Positions 1-7,397 of a DNA stretch of 14,438 nt are shown one piece after another. This DNA comes from Candidatus Kapaibacterium sp. GTDB taxonomy: Bacteria > Bacteroidota > Ignavibacteria > Kapaibacteriales > HRBIN21. Below the pieces are notes generated by a model. It was not told the origin of the DNA, ran no database searches, and was given only the letters and a program-made list of their open reading frames with translations. The position numbers were made by a program, and so were the translations under genes. How positions within the stretch are numbered: the stretch's first letter is position 1; every line of letters starts with the position of its first letter. Location: the NCBI GenBank assembly GCA_025055465.1, contig JANWXA010000023.1:1-14438 (forward strand), read 5' to 3'.

Positions 1-192
1 CCCCTTCCCCTTCTGCACCGCAAAGCGCACCAGGCTCTACGCACACAATGTTACTAGACAAATTTACAGCCTTCCACTTATTCCGCTACCACTGTTATGC
101 AATTTGAGTTCCCGTTGCATGGCAGCAGGGACAGATCCAGACACGCAGCCAGGCACTAATTTCGCGCTGGCTCACCGAAAAACGCCAGCACT
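1..192. other. Non-coding left edge, no gene recognised
   Basis: This stretch precedes the first plus-strand gene. Short open frames here have no family resemblance and overlap the methyltransferase out of frame. I see no convincing -35/-10 pair and no Shine-Dalgarno sequence before the methyltransferase ATG. It probably holds the promoter or upstream spacer for the methyltransferase-lpxK pair, but nothing in it can be assigned. Confidence 0.4.
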
Positions 193-1044
193 ATGCTCAA
201 GGAACAAGTGCAGCACTATTGGGACCAGCAGCCCTGCGGAACCCAGTTTACCGAATTCCCGTGGGGAACGCCAGAATTTTTCGCTGATGTAGAACGCTTT
301 CGATACACTGTTCAGCCCTTCATGCATCGTTTGATCGGCTTCGAGCGCTATAAGGGCAAGCGCGTCTTGGAAGTCGGCTGTGGCTTAGCGACTGACTTGC
401 TGCAGTTTGCCCGTCACGGGGCTTGCGTCACAGGGATTGACCTAAGTCCACAGAGCATTCGCTTAGCACGGCAGCGCTTCTCCCTGGAAGGACTGCCCGG
501 AGAGTTCCTGGTCGCCGACGCTGAGCAGTTGCCTTTCCCCAATGCCAGCTTTGAGGTAGTTTATTCTTTTGGCGTATTACACCATACACCCAACATTGTG
601 CAGGCACTTGCGGAGATCCACCGAGTGCTAATACCAGGTGGTGAGGTCATTCTCATGCTGTACCACCGCCACTCCATTCATGTGTGGTTGGGAACCCCAT
701 TGTACATTGCCCGCACTCTGCGCCGGCAACAGAGGCTCAGGAGAGGTGCACATCTGTGGCGTACCCTGGTAGAATTGCTACAGCGCGGCACTTGGTGGCA
801 GACAGAGTGGGTACGCATCTACGACGGGGAAACTAATCCGCTTGGACGTTCCTTTTCCCGCCGTGAAGTGCGTGCTTTGTTGCACAACTTCCAGGATGTC
901 CGATTCCACCTGTGTGATCCCGTTCGACGTCGCTTCCCCCGCTGGATCAATTGGCTCAACCAACGCATCGTGGCGCCCTTTGCAGGCTTCTACCTCCTCG
1001 TACGAGCCCGTAAGCCCACACCCTCGCAGTACTCTCCCCCATAG
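193..1044 (+). CDS. Class I SAM-dependent methyltransferase (Methyltransf_11/UbiE-like fold)
   Basis: This 283-aa protein should transfer a methyl group from S-adenosylmethionine; its acceptor cannot be read from the sequence. The Rossmann-type SAM site is clear: motif I VLEVGCGLATD at residues 58-68, the acidic end of strand 2 in GIDLS (Asp83), a motif II-like VADAEQLPF around 107-115, and VYSFGVLHHTPN near 123-134, followed by the VLIPGG turn near 145-150. The N-terminal VQHYWDQQPCG stretch is typical of a broad family of stand-alone methyltransferases. The C-terminal 130 residues are rich in Arg and aromatics and may bind the acceptor or the membrane. No SD precedes the ATG. The gene ends 14 bp before lpxK on the same strand, so it is likely co-transcribed with it. 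A lipid, quinone or polysaccharide acceptor is only inferred from that neighbour. Confidence 0.85.
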   Translation: MLKEQVQHYWDQQPCGTQFTEFPWGTPEFFADVERFRYTVQPFMHRLIGFERYKGKRVLEVGCGLATDLLQFARHGACVTGIDLSPQSIRLARQRFSLEGLPGEFLVADAEQLPFPNASFEVVYSFGVLHHTPNIVQALAEIHRVLIPGGEVILMLYHRHSIHVWLGTPLYIARTLRRQQRLRRGAHLWRTLVELLQRGTWWQTEWVRIYDGETNPLGRSFSRREVRALLHNFQDVRFHLCDPVRRRFPRWINWLNQRIVAPFAGFYLLVRARKPTPSQYSPP

Positions 1045-1058
1045 CAGTTTCCGCCCCA

Positions 1059-2030
1059 ATGCTCTTCTGGCTGCAGGACATTGTGGAACAATGGAGGGTA
1101 TTCCCCACCATCACGCCTCCGCTTCCTGTCGTTAGCATCGGCGGCCTTACTGTTGGAGGAAGCGGTAAGACACCGGTAACCCAGGCATTAGCACACCGCT
1201 GCATTGAACAGGGAATCGTACCTGGCATCATCCTGCGGGGCTACCGACGCCGCTCGCGTGGAACGCTTGTCGTCAGTCGCGGGGAGGGCCCAGAGGTACC
1301 CTGGGAACTAAGCGGAGACGAGGCGTGGCTGCATGCTTGGAAACTTCCCCAAGCTATCGTAGTCGTGGATCGGCACCGGGAGGTAGCCTCTATGGCCGCC
1401 TGGCATCTGGGTGCCCGCATCGTGCTGGCAGACGATTGCTTCCAGTACCGCCGACTCCGACGGCAACTGGAACTCGTACTGGTAGACCGACGTACCCTCC
1501 GTCGCCCGTATGTAATCCCTTTTGGCCCTTTACGGGAACCCCTATCCGCTCTTCGGCGGGCTCACGCGGTGTTGCTTAACGGGATAGAGCCCGAAGAGCT
1601 TCCGCTTTTTGCGCGGCACCTACCGTGGATTCGAGTTCACTTCCAGCACTCTGGTGCCATGGTCTGGACTCCGACTGGCCTGCAGCCTCTGCTTTCCATT
1701 CCCTCTGAACCCGTCGCTGCCTTTGCTGGGATTGCTCTTCCGGAACGCTTTCGCCAAGACCTACAAAAATCCGGATGGCAGCTCGGGCTCTGGCGCCCTT
1801 TCCGTGACCACTATCCATATAGTCGTCGCGTGATTCGTGCTTTCCTCACCCAGTGCTGGGACCGGGGCCTCCGATGGGCAATAACCACGGAAAAAGACAT
1901 CGTACGCCTCCAACCTCTATTACCAGAATTCCTTTCCGCAGGCGTAACCCTGGTAAGCGTCTCACTTGTTGCCGAATTTGGTGAAGGGTCCGATTCTCTC
2001 TGGACACTCGTGGACCGGCTGCTGCAATAG
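1059..2030 (+). CDS. lpxK: Tetraacyldisaccharide 4'-kinase (lipid A biosynthesis)
   Basis: LpxK phosphorylates the 4' position of the tetraacyldisaccharide 1-phosphate precursor to make lipid IVA, at the inner face of the cytoplasmic membrane. Family signatures appear in order: the P-loop VGGSGKTP at residues 32-39, LSGDEAWL near 84-91, the DD-x-FQ motif as ADDCFQYRRL at 124-133 (canonical DDGFQH, so Gly and His are replaced by Cys and Tyr), FGPLREPLSALRRA near 155-168, DHYPYS at 250-255 and TTEKD at 276-280. At 323 aa it is slightly short: most homologues carry 15-25 more N-terminal residues forming a hydrophobic anchor. ATG 1059 is the only standard start before the P-loop, but the frame is open upstream to 1014. 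The gene follows the methyltransferase closely and converges on, and overlaps, the uracil-DNA glycosylase gene. Assignment is firm; the start is less certain. Confidence 0.93.
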   Translation: MLFWLQDIVEQWRVFPTITPPLPVVSIGGLTVGGSGKTPVTQALAHRCIEQGIVPGIILRGYRRRSRGTLVVSRGEGPEVPWELSGDEAWLHAWKLPQAIVVVDRHREVASMAAWHLGARIVLADDCFQYRRLRRQLELVLVDRRTLRRPYVIPFGPLREPLSALRRAHAVLLNGIEPEELPLFARHLPWIRVHFQHSGAMVWTPTGLQPLLSIPSEPVAAFAGIALPERFRQDLQKSGWQLGLWRPFRDHYPYSRRVIRAFLTQCWDRGLRWAITTEKDIVRLQPLLPEFLSAGVTLVSVSLVAEFGEGSDSLWTLVDRLLQ

Positions 2031-2693
2031 TTGTGCCGCCTGGCAGAACACCTGGTGCAACATCTCGAAGCTCAGGCGCCCAGTGAAGGTATTCTGTTGA
2101 CTGGGGTGATACGATGCTAACAAGAAAGGTGCCGGAGGCTGCCAGACGAGCATTCCGTGAGCAAACCGAGGGGTTCTCTGTAGCCAGCCCTTCTTACGAA
2201 AGAGGGAGCAGCACTCGCGAAAGGCGATCTGCCCCAGAGCAACGATACCTCGCATCTTGGGCAGCAACTCGAGCGTGCGTTCCAGAAATGGTTTGCAGTG
2301 CGCAATCTCCTCCCTACTGGGGCGATTCTGGGGCGGAGCACAGTGCAGGACAGCACTAATCACGACGTTCCTCAGTTGCAAGCCGTCCTCTCTATGATAC
2401 GAGTGAGGCTGGTTGGAAAAGCCTGCTGCATACAGCGCCCGATAAAGGAAATCCCCGGAGCGATCACCGGTAAACATCCGCCCAGTGCGGTTAGCTCCAT
2501 GGGCTGCTGGTGCCAGTCCCACAATGAGAAGTTGCGCTTCTGGGGAGCCGAAATTCGGTACGGGTTTCCCCCAATACTCCCATTCCCGATATGCTGCACG
2601 TTTCTGTTGAGCAAGGGTGGCACAGTACTGCCTCAGACGTAGACAGCGCGCGCATGCGATGATGTCGGACTGAAGCCGCTCCCATTCACTCAT
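1962..2693 (-). CDS. Uracil-DNA glycosylase, family 5 (UDGb) type, 4Fe-4S
   Basis: This 243-aa enzyme should excise uracil (in this family often hypoxanthine and other deaminated bases too) from DNA and start base excision repair. Motif 1 is GLAPAAHGANRTGRMFTGD (residues 59-77), with Ala-Ala-His where family 4 has a catalytic or activating acidic residue; this marks the UDGb type. Motif 2 is YHPSQQNTFTG (195-205). Four cysteines suited to a 4Fe-4S cluster are Cys14, Cys17, Cys118 and Cys133. The frame is open 48 bp further upstream to an ATG at 2741. I chose ATG 2693 because MSEWERLQ fits the usual start just before the first Cys pair, and because it overlaps the end of the zinc-ribbon gene by 8 nt, a coupling arrangement. 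No SD of its own is seen. The C-terminus runs 69 bp into the 3' end of lpxK on the other strand. Confidence 0.9.
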   Translation of the reverse strand: MSEWERLQSDIIACARCLRLRQYCATLAQQKRAAYREWEYWGKPVPNFGSPEAQLLIVGLAPAAHGANRTGRMFTGDRSGDFLYRALYAAGFSNQPHSYHREDGLQLRNVVISAVLHCAPPQNRPSREEIAHCKPFLERTLELLPKMRGIVALGQIAFRECCSLFRKKGWLQRTPRFAHGMLVWQPPAPFLLASYHPSQQNTFTGRLSFEMLHQVFCQAAQLLQQPVHECPERIGPFTKFGNK

Positions 2694-2916
2694 GCCACGC
2701 CGGAACTGCCTGCTCGCCGCTGCAGCACTCCTCCAGAACACTCTTGCACTGTGGGCATTGTCCGTGACCGTGCACCCAGAGCAGCGGACCAGTGTAACGG
2801 CAGTAAGGACAGGTCACCGCCGAGGCTGTAGACGGGGATTGTGGAGACGGATCCTGGAGGGGCAAGCGCGGCTGTGAGTACAATGGGCTCTCAGTGTAGC
2901 GTCGTAACCGACGCAT
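2686..2916 (-). CDS. Small zinc-ribbon protein, function unknown
   Basis: This is a 76-aa protein whose C-terminal half has a CxxC-x14-CxxC zinc ribbon (CPYC at residues 36-39 and CPQC at 54-57), followed by an EECCSGE tail with two more cysteines. The N-terminal 33 residues are basic, then Pro/Ser-rich and probably disordered. I chose ATG 2916 because GAGGG sits 8 nt upstream. The same frame is open much further (to 3303), but that part lies inside rpoC in another frame and has shadow-like Arg/Ser composition; an intermediate ATG at 3090 lacks a suitable SD. The gene lies 106 bp after rpoC with no visible terminator and overlaps the glycosylase start by 8 nt. I recall similar short Cys-rich ribbons with a CC-x-GE ending in Bacteroidota, but I do not know their function. 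A DNA- or RNA-binding or partner-binding role is speculation. Confidence 0.72.
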   Translation of the reverse strand: MRRLRRYTESPLYSQPRLPLQDPSPQSPSTASAVTCPYCRYTGPLLWVHGHGQCPQCKSVLEECCSGEQAVPAWHE

Positions 2917-2929
2917 ACCTTGTTCCCTC
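2914..2929 (-). promoter_or_regulatory. Shine-Dalgarno site deciding the zinc-ribbon start
   Basis: Reading the minus strand, TGAGGGAACAAGGTATG places GAGGG 8 nt before ATG 2916. It supports the short 76-aa reading over the longer upstream ATGs. Confidence 0.6.
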
Positions 2930-3022
2930 AATGAACAATTCCGGAAACAGTTAGACGCAAAGTATGAGCCTTCCAGTGCGCCTATGCTCCGAAGCTGCGC
3001 TCTCTCCACACCGCTCGAAACA

Positions 3023-6000
3023 CTACGCAGCTCTGCTTCGATTCCCTCGTATGCGTCTGCTGCTCTCGCCTCGGACAGCCACCTCCGCATCACCCCGAGT
3101 TGGCAAAGTGCGGCGACGGACTTCCTCCGTATCGCCGAACCCTTGCGCCGTGCGCCCTCCATCTGTAACCGCCTGCTCTGCCTCTGCCCACAGTGGGGCC
3201 GCCGTGCTGGTGACCAGCATGTCTTGATAGAGACGCTGCCCCGTTCCTGCCGGAATGAGCTGTCCCAGGATGATGTTCTCTTTGAGTCCCCGGAGACGAT
3301 CAACTCGCGCTGCCAAGGCTGCCTCTGTCAGCACTCGCGTAGTCTCCTGGAAAGACGCCGCCGAAAGCCACGACTCCGTCTCTAGAGCCGCATCCGTGAT
3401 CCCTAATAGTACAGGCTCTGCCGTCGCTGGTTCCGCGTCCCGTGCCTTCGGTGGGCGCTTTTCTCTCTTCTGGAGTTCCAGCACAGTTTCACGGAATTTC
3501 CGCCGAAGTACGACCTCACCAACGTGGAACTTGGAATCTCCTGCATCTATAATCACAACACTGTTTTTGAGATTCTCATTCTCCTCCTGGAAACTCAGGC
3601 GATCTACGATATCCCCCTCCAAGAACATGGAGTCGCCAGAGTGCACAACGCGCACCTTCTGGAGCATCTGCCGGATAATCACTTCCACATGCTTATCTGC
3701 AATGCTGACGCCCTGCATGCGGTATACTTGCTGAATTTCCCGCAGCAGGTACTCTTGTACTGCTTGCACACCCTGGATACGCAGGATATCGTGGGGGTTG
3801 ATAGGCCCTTCGGTCAACCGCTCACCTGCGCGAACGTGGTCGCCGTCCTGTACTAAAATATGCCGGCTTGCTGGTACTTTATATTCCTTTTCGGTTAGCC
3901 CATCGTGGCTAGTAATTTTAAGAAGACGCTTTCCTTGGTCACGTCCCTCTCCCAGGCGTAAGGAGACGACACCATCAATCTCGGCAATAACCGCCGGGCT
4001 GTGGGGCACTCGTGCTTCAAAGAGCTCAACAACGCGCGGCAAGCCCCCTGTAATGTCCTGGAGCTGGCGGATTTCCCGGGGAATCTTCGCCAAAACCTCG
4101 CCCGCCGTCACACGCTCGCCATCTTCAACCAGCAAATGCGCGCGAGCAGGAATAATCTCTGTGTGGAGAAGCCCCTCCCCATCATCCACAACCTCAATGC
4201 GTGGCGTCAAACCACGTTCCCGCGGTTCAATGACCACTTTGGTTAAATGCCCGGTCTGTTCGTCGACCTGCTCCCGGTAGGTAACGTTCACCTTGAGATC
4301 CCGATAGCGCACCTGTCCGGAGCTTCGTGCAAGGATCAGCGAGTTATAGGGATCCCATTCATAGAGCCGCTCGCCGCGTTGAACGGATTGCCCCTCTCTA
4401 ACGTAGAGCTTTGCCCCTATGGGAAGCTCGTAGCGCGCTAATTCCCGATTGCCTTCTGGCTCTACGATACTCAGGCTCGCCCCACGGGCGAGCGTGACGT
4501 AGACATCCATCCTATCGTCGCTCTCCTGGGGGGCAGCCAATAGGCCATGAAAGTGGACAATCCCTCCAAACTTGGCTACAATTTCAGACTGGGCCGTTGC
4601 CAAGAGTGCAGCACCTCCCGTGTGGAAGGTACGGAGAGTAAGCTGCGTGCCGGGCTCACCGATTGACTGCGACGCAATGGTCCCCACCGCCTCACCAATT
4701 TCCACCATACGGCCTGTTGCAGGGTTACGCCCGTAGCATTTCGCACACACCCCGCGCGGTGCCTCGCAAGTCAGCACTGAACGAATCCTTACACTCTCAA
4801 TCGGGCTCTCAGCGATGCTCTGCGCTGCATCCTCCTCAATGAGCTCCCCCGCCCGGACAATCAGCTCGCCCGTGAGCGGATGCACAACGTCATGCAGAGC
4901 AACGCGACCAAGCACGCGCTCGTAAAGGGAAATTTCCAGCTCCTCGCCCTCTTTGATCTCGCCCACCTCGATCCCACGGATCGTACCGCAGTCCTCTATC
5001 GAGATGGTAACATCCTGCGCTACATCGTGCAGGCGTCGCGTAAGGTACCCCGCATCAGCAGTCTTCAAAGCGGTATCCGCCAAACCCTTGCGTGCTCCGT
5101 GTGTAGAAATAAAGTACTCCAGGATAGAGAGGCCTTCACGCAAGTTAGAGGTGATGGGGTTCTCAATGAGTTCCGCTGCAGCGCCCAACTCTGTTTTCTG
5201 CGGCTTTGCCATCAGCCCACGCATCCCGCCGAGCTGCCGAATCTGCTCCTTGGAGCCGCGAGCCTGCGAATCCAGCATCATCCAGAAAGTGTTGAAGCCG
5301 TCTTGGTCTCGTTCCAACTCTTTATACAGGTAGTCCGCCACCCGGTTGGTCGTCAAAGTCCAAGCGTCTATAACCTTGTTGTAGCGCTCATTGGGCGAGA
5401 GAATCCCCATCGTGTAGGCTTCATTGAAGCGATCAACCTCCTGCTGTGTAGCATCAATGATACTCTCCTTTTCCGTCGGGATAATGACATCATTCATGCT
5501 GACGCTGAGCCCACCTACCGTTGCATAGTAGAAACCCATATCCTTGAGCGCATCCAGAAACTCTACTGTTCGAGCCAGCCCAACCGTGCGGAAAGCCTGC
5601 CCGATCAGATGCCGAAGCCGTTTCTTGGTGAGCAGCTCATTAATGAAACCCAGCTCTTTTGGAACAATTTGGTTGAAGAGCACCCGCCCTACGGTTGTTT
5701 CAATCCGCTCTCCGTTGATGCGGAGCTTGATCTTAGCGTGCAACTCTATATGTCCGGTGTCGTACGCTAAAATAGCCTCTTCAGGAGAGGCAAAGTATTT
5801 CCCTTCTCCAGAGGCACCGTGCCGGACCTTAGTTAGGTAGTATAGCCCCAAAACCATATCCTGGCTGGGAACGGCTATCGGCTCACCGTTCTGGGTATGC
5901 ATAATGTTGTGAGGAGCCAGCATGAGTAACAGAGCCTCCAACTGCGCCTCGTAGCTCAGGGGCACGTGGACAGCCATCTGATCGCCATCAAAGTCTGCAT

Positions 6001-7369
6001 TGAAGGCTGTACAAACCAGCGGATGCAATTGAATTGCCTTGCCCTCTATCAGGCGCGGCTGGAAGGCTTGAATACCAAGCCGGTGAAGGGTTGGAGCCCG
6101 ATTGAGCAGAACAGGATGACCATCTATGACGCTGTCCAAAATGTCCCAAACCACTTCTTCCTTGCGCTCTACCAACAACTTTGCTCTCTTCGCTGTCCGC
6201 GCATAGCCACGCTCGATGAGCTTCCGAATAACGAAGGGTTTGAACAACTCAATTGCCATATCCTTGGGCAAGCCACACTCGTGTAGTTTCAGCTCCGGTC
6301 CCACCACTATCACGGAACGGCCGGAGTAGTCCACGCGCTTTCCCAAGAGGTTCTGTCGGAAGCGCCCCTGTTTTCCGCGCAGGGCATCGGCCAGAGACTT
6401 CAGAGGACGCTGGGCCGTGCTCCGGGCAACACGCCGGGTGTTGTCGAACAGAGCATCCACCGACTCTTGTAGCATGCGCTTCTCATTGCGCATGATAACT
6501 TCCGGCGCCCGGATGGCGATGAGTTTTTTCAGGCGGTTGTTCCGGATAATAATGCGCCGGTAAAGCTCATTCAGGTCAGAGCTAGCGAAACGCCCCCCTT
6601 CCAGGGTAATCAACGGGCGCATCTCCGGCGGAATAACCGGGATGACCTCCAGGACCATCCATTCTGGTTTGTTGGGCTTGCGGCCAGCGTGCGGCATGAA
6701 CCACTCCAGAACCTCCAGGCGCCGAAGGATTTGCTCCTTGTCCTGCTTGGACAGCCTTTGCTCGCCTGTTGCCAGCGCCTGGCGCAATTGCCAGTAAACC
6801 TGCTCCACATCCAATCGGCGCAGCAGTTCGCGAATGGCTTCAGCACCCGTTAGAGCCAGAAGCCCGTTAGAGTGCTCTCGAGCTTGCAAGTACTCCTCCT
6901 CAGTCAGCAAATCACCCAAGGAAAGCCCACTTTCCCCAGGCTCAATTACGACATAGGACTCATAGTAAGCAATGCGCTCCACATCCCGGGAAGGCATGCC
7001 CAGCAGGAGCGCAATCTTGTTGGGCTGGGAACGCATAAACCACGTATGTACAACCGGCACCGCCAGGTGGATATGCCCAAAACGCTCGCGCCGAACGGAG
7101 CGCTGGGTAACCTCCACACCGCATCGATCACAGACAATCCCCCGATAGCGAACTCGCTTGTATTTCCCGCAGGCGCATTCCCAGTCCCGAATCGGCCCGA
7201 AAATCTTCTCGCAGAAAAGCCCATCTCGTTCGGGGCGGAAGGAGCGGTAGTTGATTGTCTCAGGCTTGAGCACTTCACCGTGGGAGCGTTCAAGAATGGA
7301 CTCTGGCGATGCCAGGGCAATGCGAATACCGGAAAACCCTTTGCGCGGAATCAGCCAGCTCTGCATCAT
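3023..7369 (-). CDS. rpoC: DNA-directed RNA polymerase subunit beta'
   Basis: This 1448-aa subunit forms the clamp and half of the active centre of RNA polymerase. Zinc site 1 is CACGKY...CDRC with Cys65, Cys67, Cys80 and Cys83. The catalytic Mg-binding loop NADFDGDQ is at residues 457-464 with Asp459, Asp461 and Asp463. The second zinc site is Cys794, Cys868, Cys875 and Cys878 (CEAPRGVCAKC). The bridge-helix/trigger-loop area is intact around GEAVGTIASQSIGEPGTQL, and the conserved end LKENIILGQLIPAGTG is present. Beyond that there is a tail of roughly 70 residues rich in Arg, Glu and Gly. The length suits the Bacteroidota/Chlorobi type. The start has two adjacent ATGs and no SD, 28 bp after the rpoB stop, so it is most likely reached by coupling within the rpoBC transcript. 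Confidence 0.99.
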   Translation of the reverse strand: MMQSWLIPRKGFSGIRIALASPESILERSHGEVLKPETINYRSFRPERDGLFCEKIFGPIRDWECACGKYKRVRYRGIVCDRCGVEVTQRSVRRERFGHIHLAVPVVHTWFMRSQPNKIALLLGMPSRDVERIAYYESYVVIEPGESGLSLGDLLTEEEYLQAREHSNGLLALTGAEAIRELLRRLDVEQVYWQLRQALATGEQRLSKQDKEQILRRLEVLEWFMPHAGRKPNKPEWMVLEVIPVIPPEMRPLITLEGGRFASSDLNELYRRIIIRNNRLKKLIAIRAPEVIMRNEKRMLQESVDALFDNTRRVARSTAQRPLKSLADALRGKQGRFRQNLLGKRVDYSGRSVIVVGPELKLHECGLPKDMAIELFKPFVIRKLIERGYARTAKRAKLLVERKEEVVWDILDSVIDGHPVLLNRAPTLHRLGIQAFQPRLIEGKAIQLHPLVCTAFNADFDGDQMAVHVPLSYEAQLEALLLMLAPHNIMHTQNGEPIAVPSQDMVLGLYYLTKVRHGASGEGKYFASPEEAILAYDTGHIELHAKIKLRINGERIETTVGRVLFNQIVPKELGFINELLTKKRLRHLIGQAFRTVGLARTVEFLDALKDMGFYYATVGGLSVSMNDVIIPTEKESIIDATQQEVDRFNEAYTMGILSPNERYNKVIDAWTLTTNRVADYLYKELERDQDGFNTFWMMLDSQARGSKEQIRQLGGMRGLMAKPQKTELGAAAELIENPITSNLREGLSILEYFISTHGARKGLADTALKTADAGYLTRRLHDVAQDVTISIEDCGTIRGIEVGEIKEGEELEISLYERVLGRVALHDVVHPLTGELIVRAGELIEEDAAQSIAESPIESVRIRSVLTCEAPRGVCAKCYGRNPATGRMVEIGEAVGTIASQSIGEPGTQLTLRTFHTGGAALLATAQSEIVAKFGGIVHFHGLLAAPQESDDRMDVYVTLARGASLSIVEPEGNRELARYELPIGAKLYVREGQSVQRGERLYEWDPYNSLILARSSGQVRYRDLKVNVTYREQVDEQTGHLTKVVIEPRERGLTPRIEVVDDGEGLLHTEIIPARAHLLVEDGERVTAGEVLAKIPREIRQLQDITGGLPRVVELFEARVPHSPAVIAEIDGVVSLRLGEGRDQGKRLLKITSHDGLTEKEYKVPASRHILVQDGDHVRAGERLTEGPINPHDILRIQGVQAVQEYLLREIQQVYRMQGVSIADKHVEVIIRQMLQKVRVVHSGDSMFLEGDIVDRLSFQEENENLKNSVVIIDAGDSKFHVGEVVLRRKFRETVLELQKREKRPPKARDAEPATAEPVLLGITDAALETESWLSAASFQETTRVLTEAALAARVDRLRGLKENIILGQLIPAGTGQRLYQDMLVTSTAAPLWAEAEQAVTDGGRTAQGFGDTEEVRRRTLPTRGDAEVAVRGESSRRIRGNRSRAA

Positions 7370-7397
7370 GATTCACAGTTGTTGTCAAACACGTATT

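Noticed and set aside
2694..2741. Upstream ATG extending the glycosylase by 16 residues
   Set aside because: The extra residues are unlike homologues and would deepen the overlap with the zinc-ribbon coding end; ATG 2693 fits the coupling geometry.
2945..2990. Possible -10-like CATACT upstream of the zinc-ribbon gene
   Set aside because: No -35 match lies 16-18 nt upstream, and the Bacteroidota -7 motif (TAnnTTTG) is off by one base; too weak to call a promoter.
2917..3303. N-terminal extension of the zinc-ribbon frame to 205 aa
   Set aside because: Most of it lies inside the rpoC 3' end in another frame, with Arg/Ser-rich shadow composition; the SD at 2925-2929 favours the 76-aa form.
4880..5770. 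296-aa plus-strand open frame opposite rpoC
   Set aside because: It lies wholly antisense to strongly conserved rpoC sequence, shows no family motif, and has composition expected from a complementary-frame shadow.
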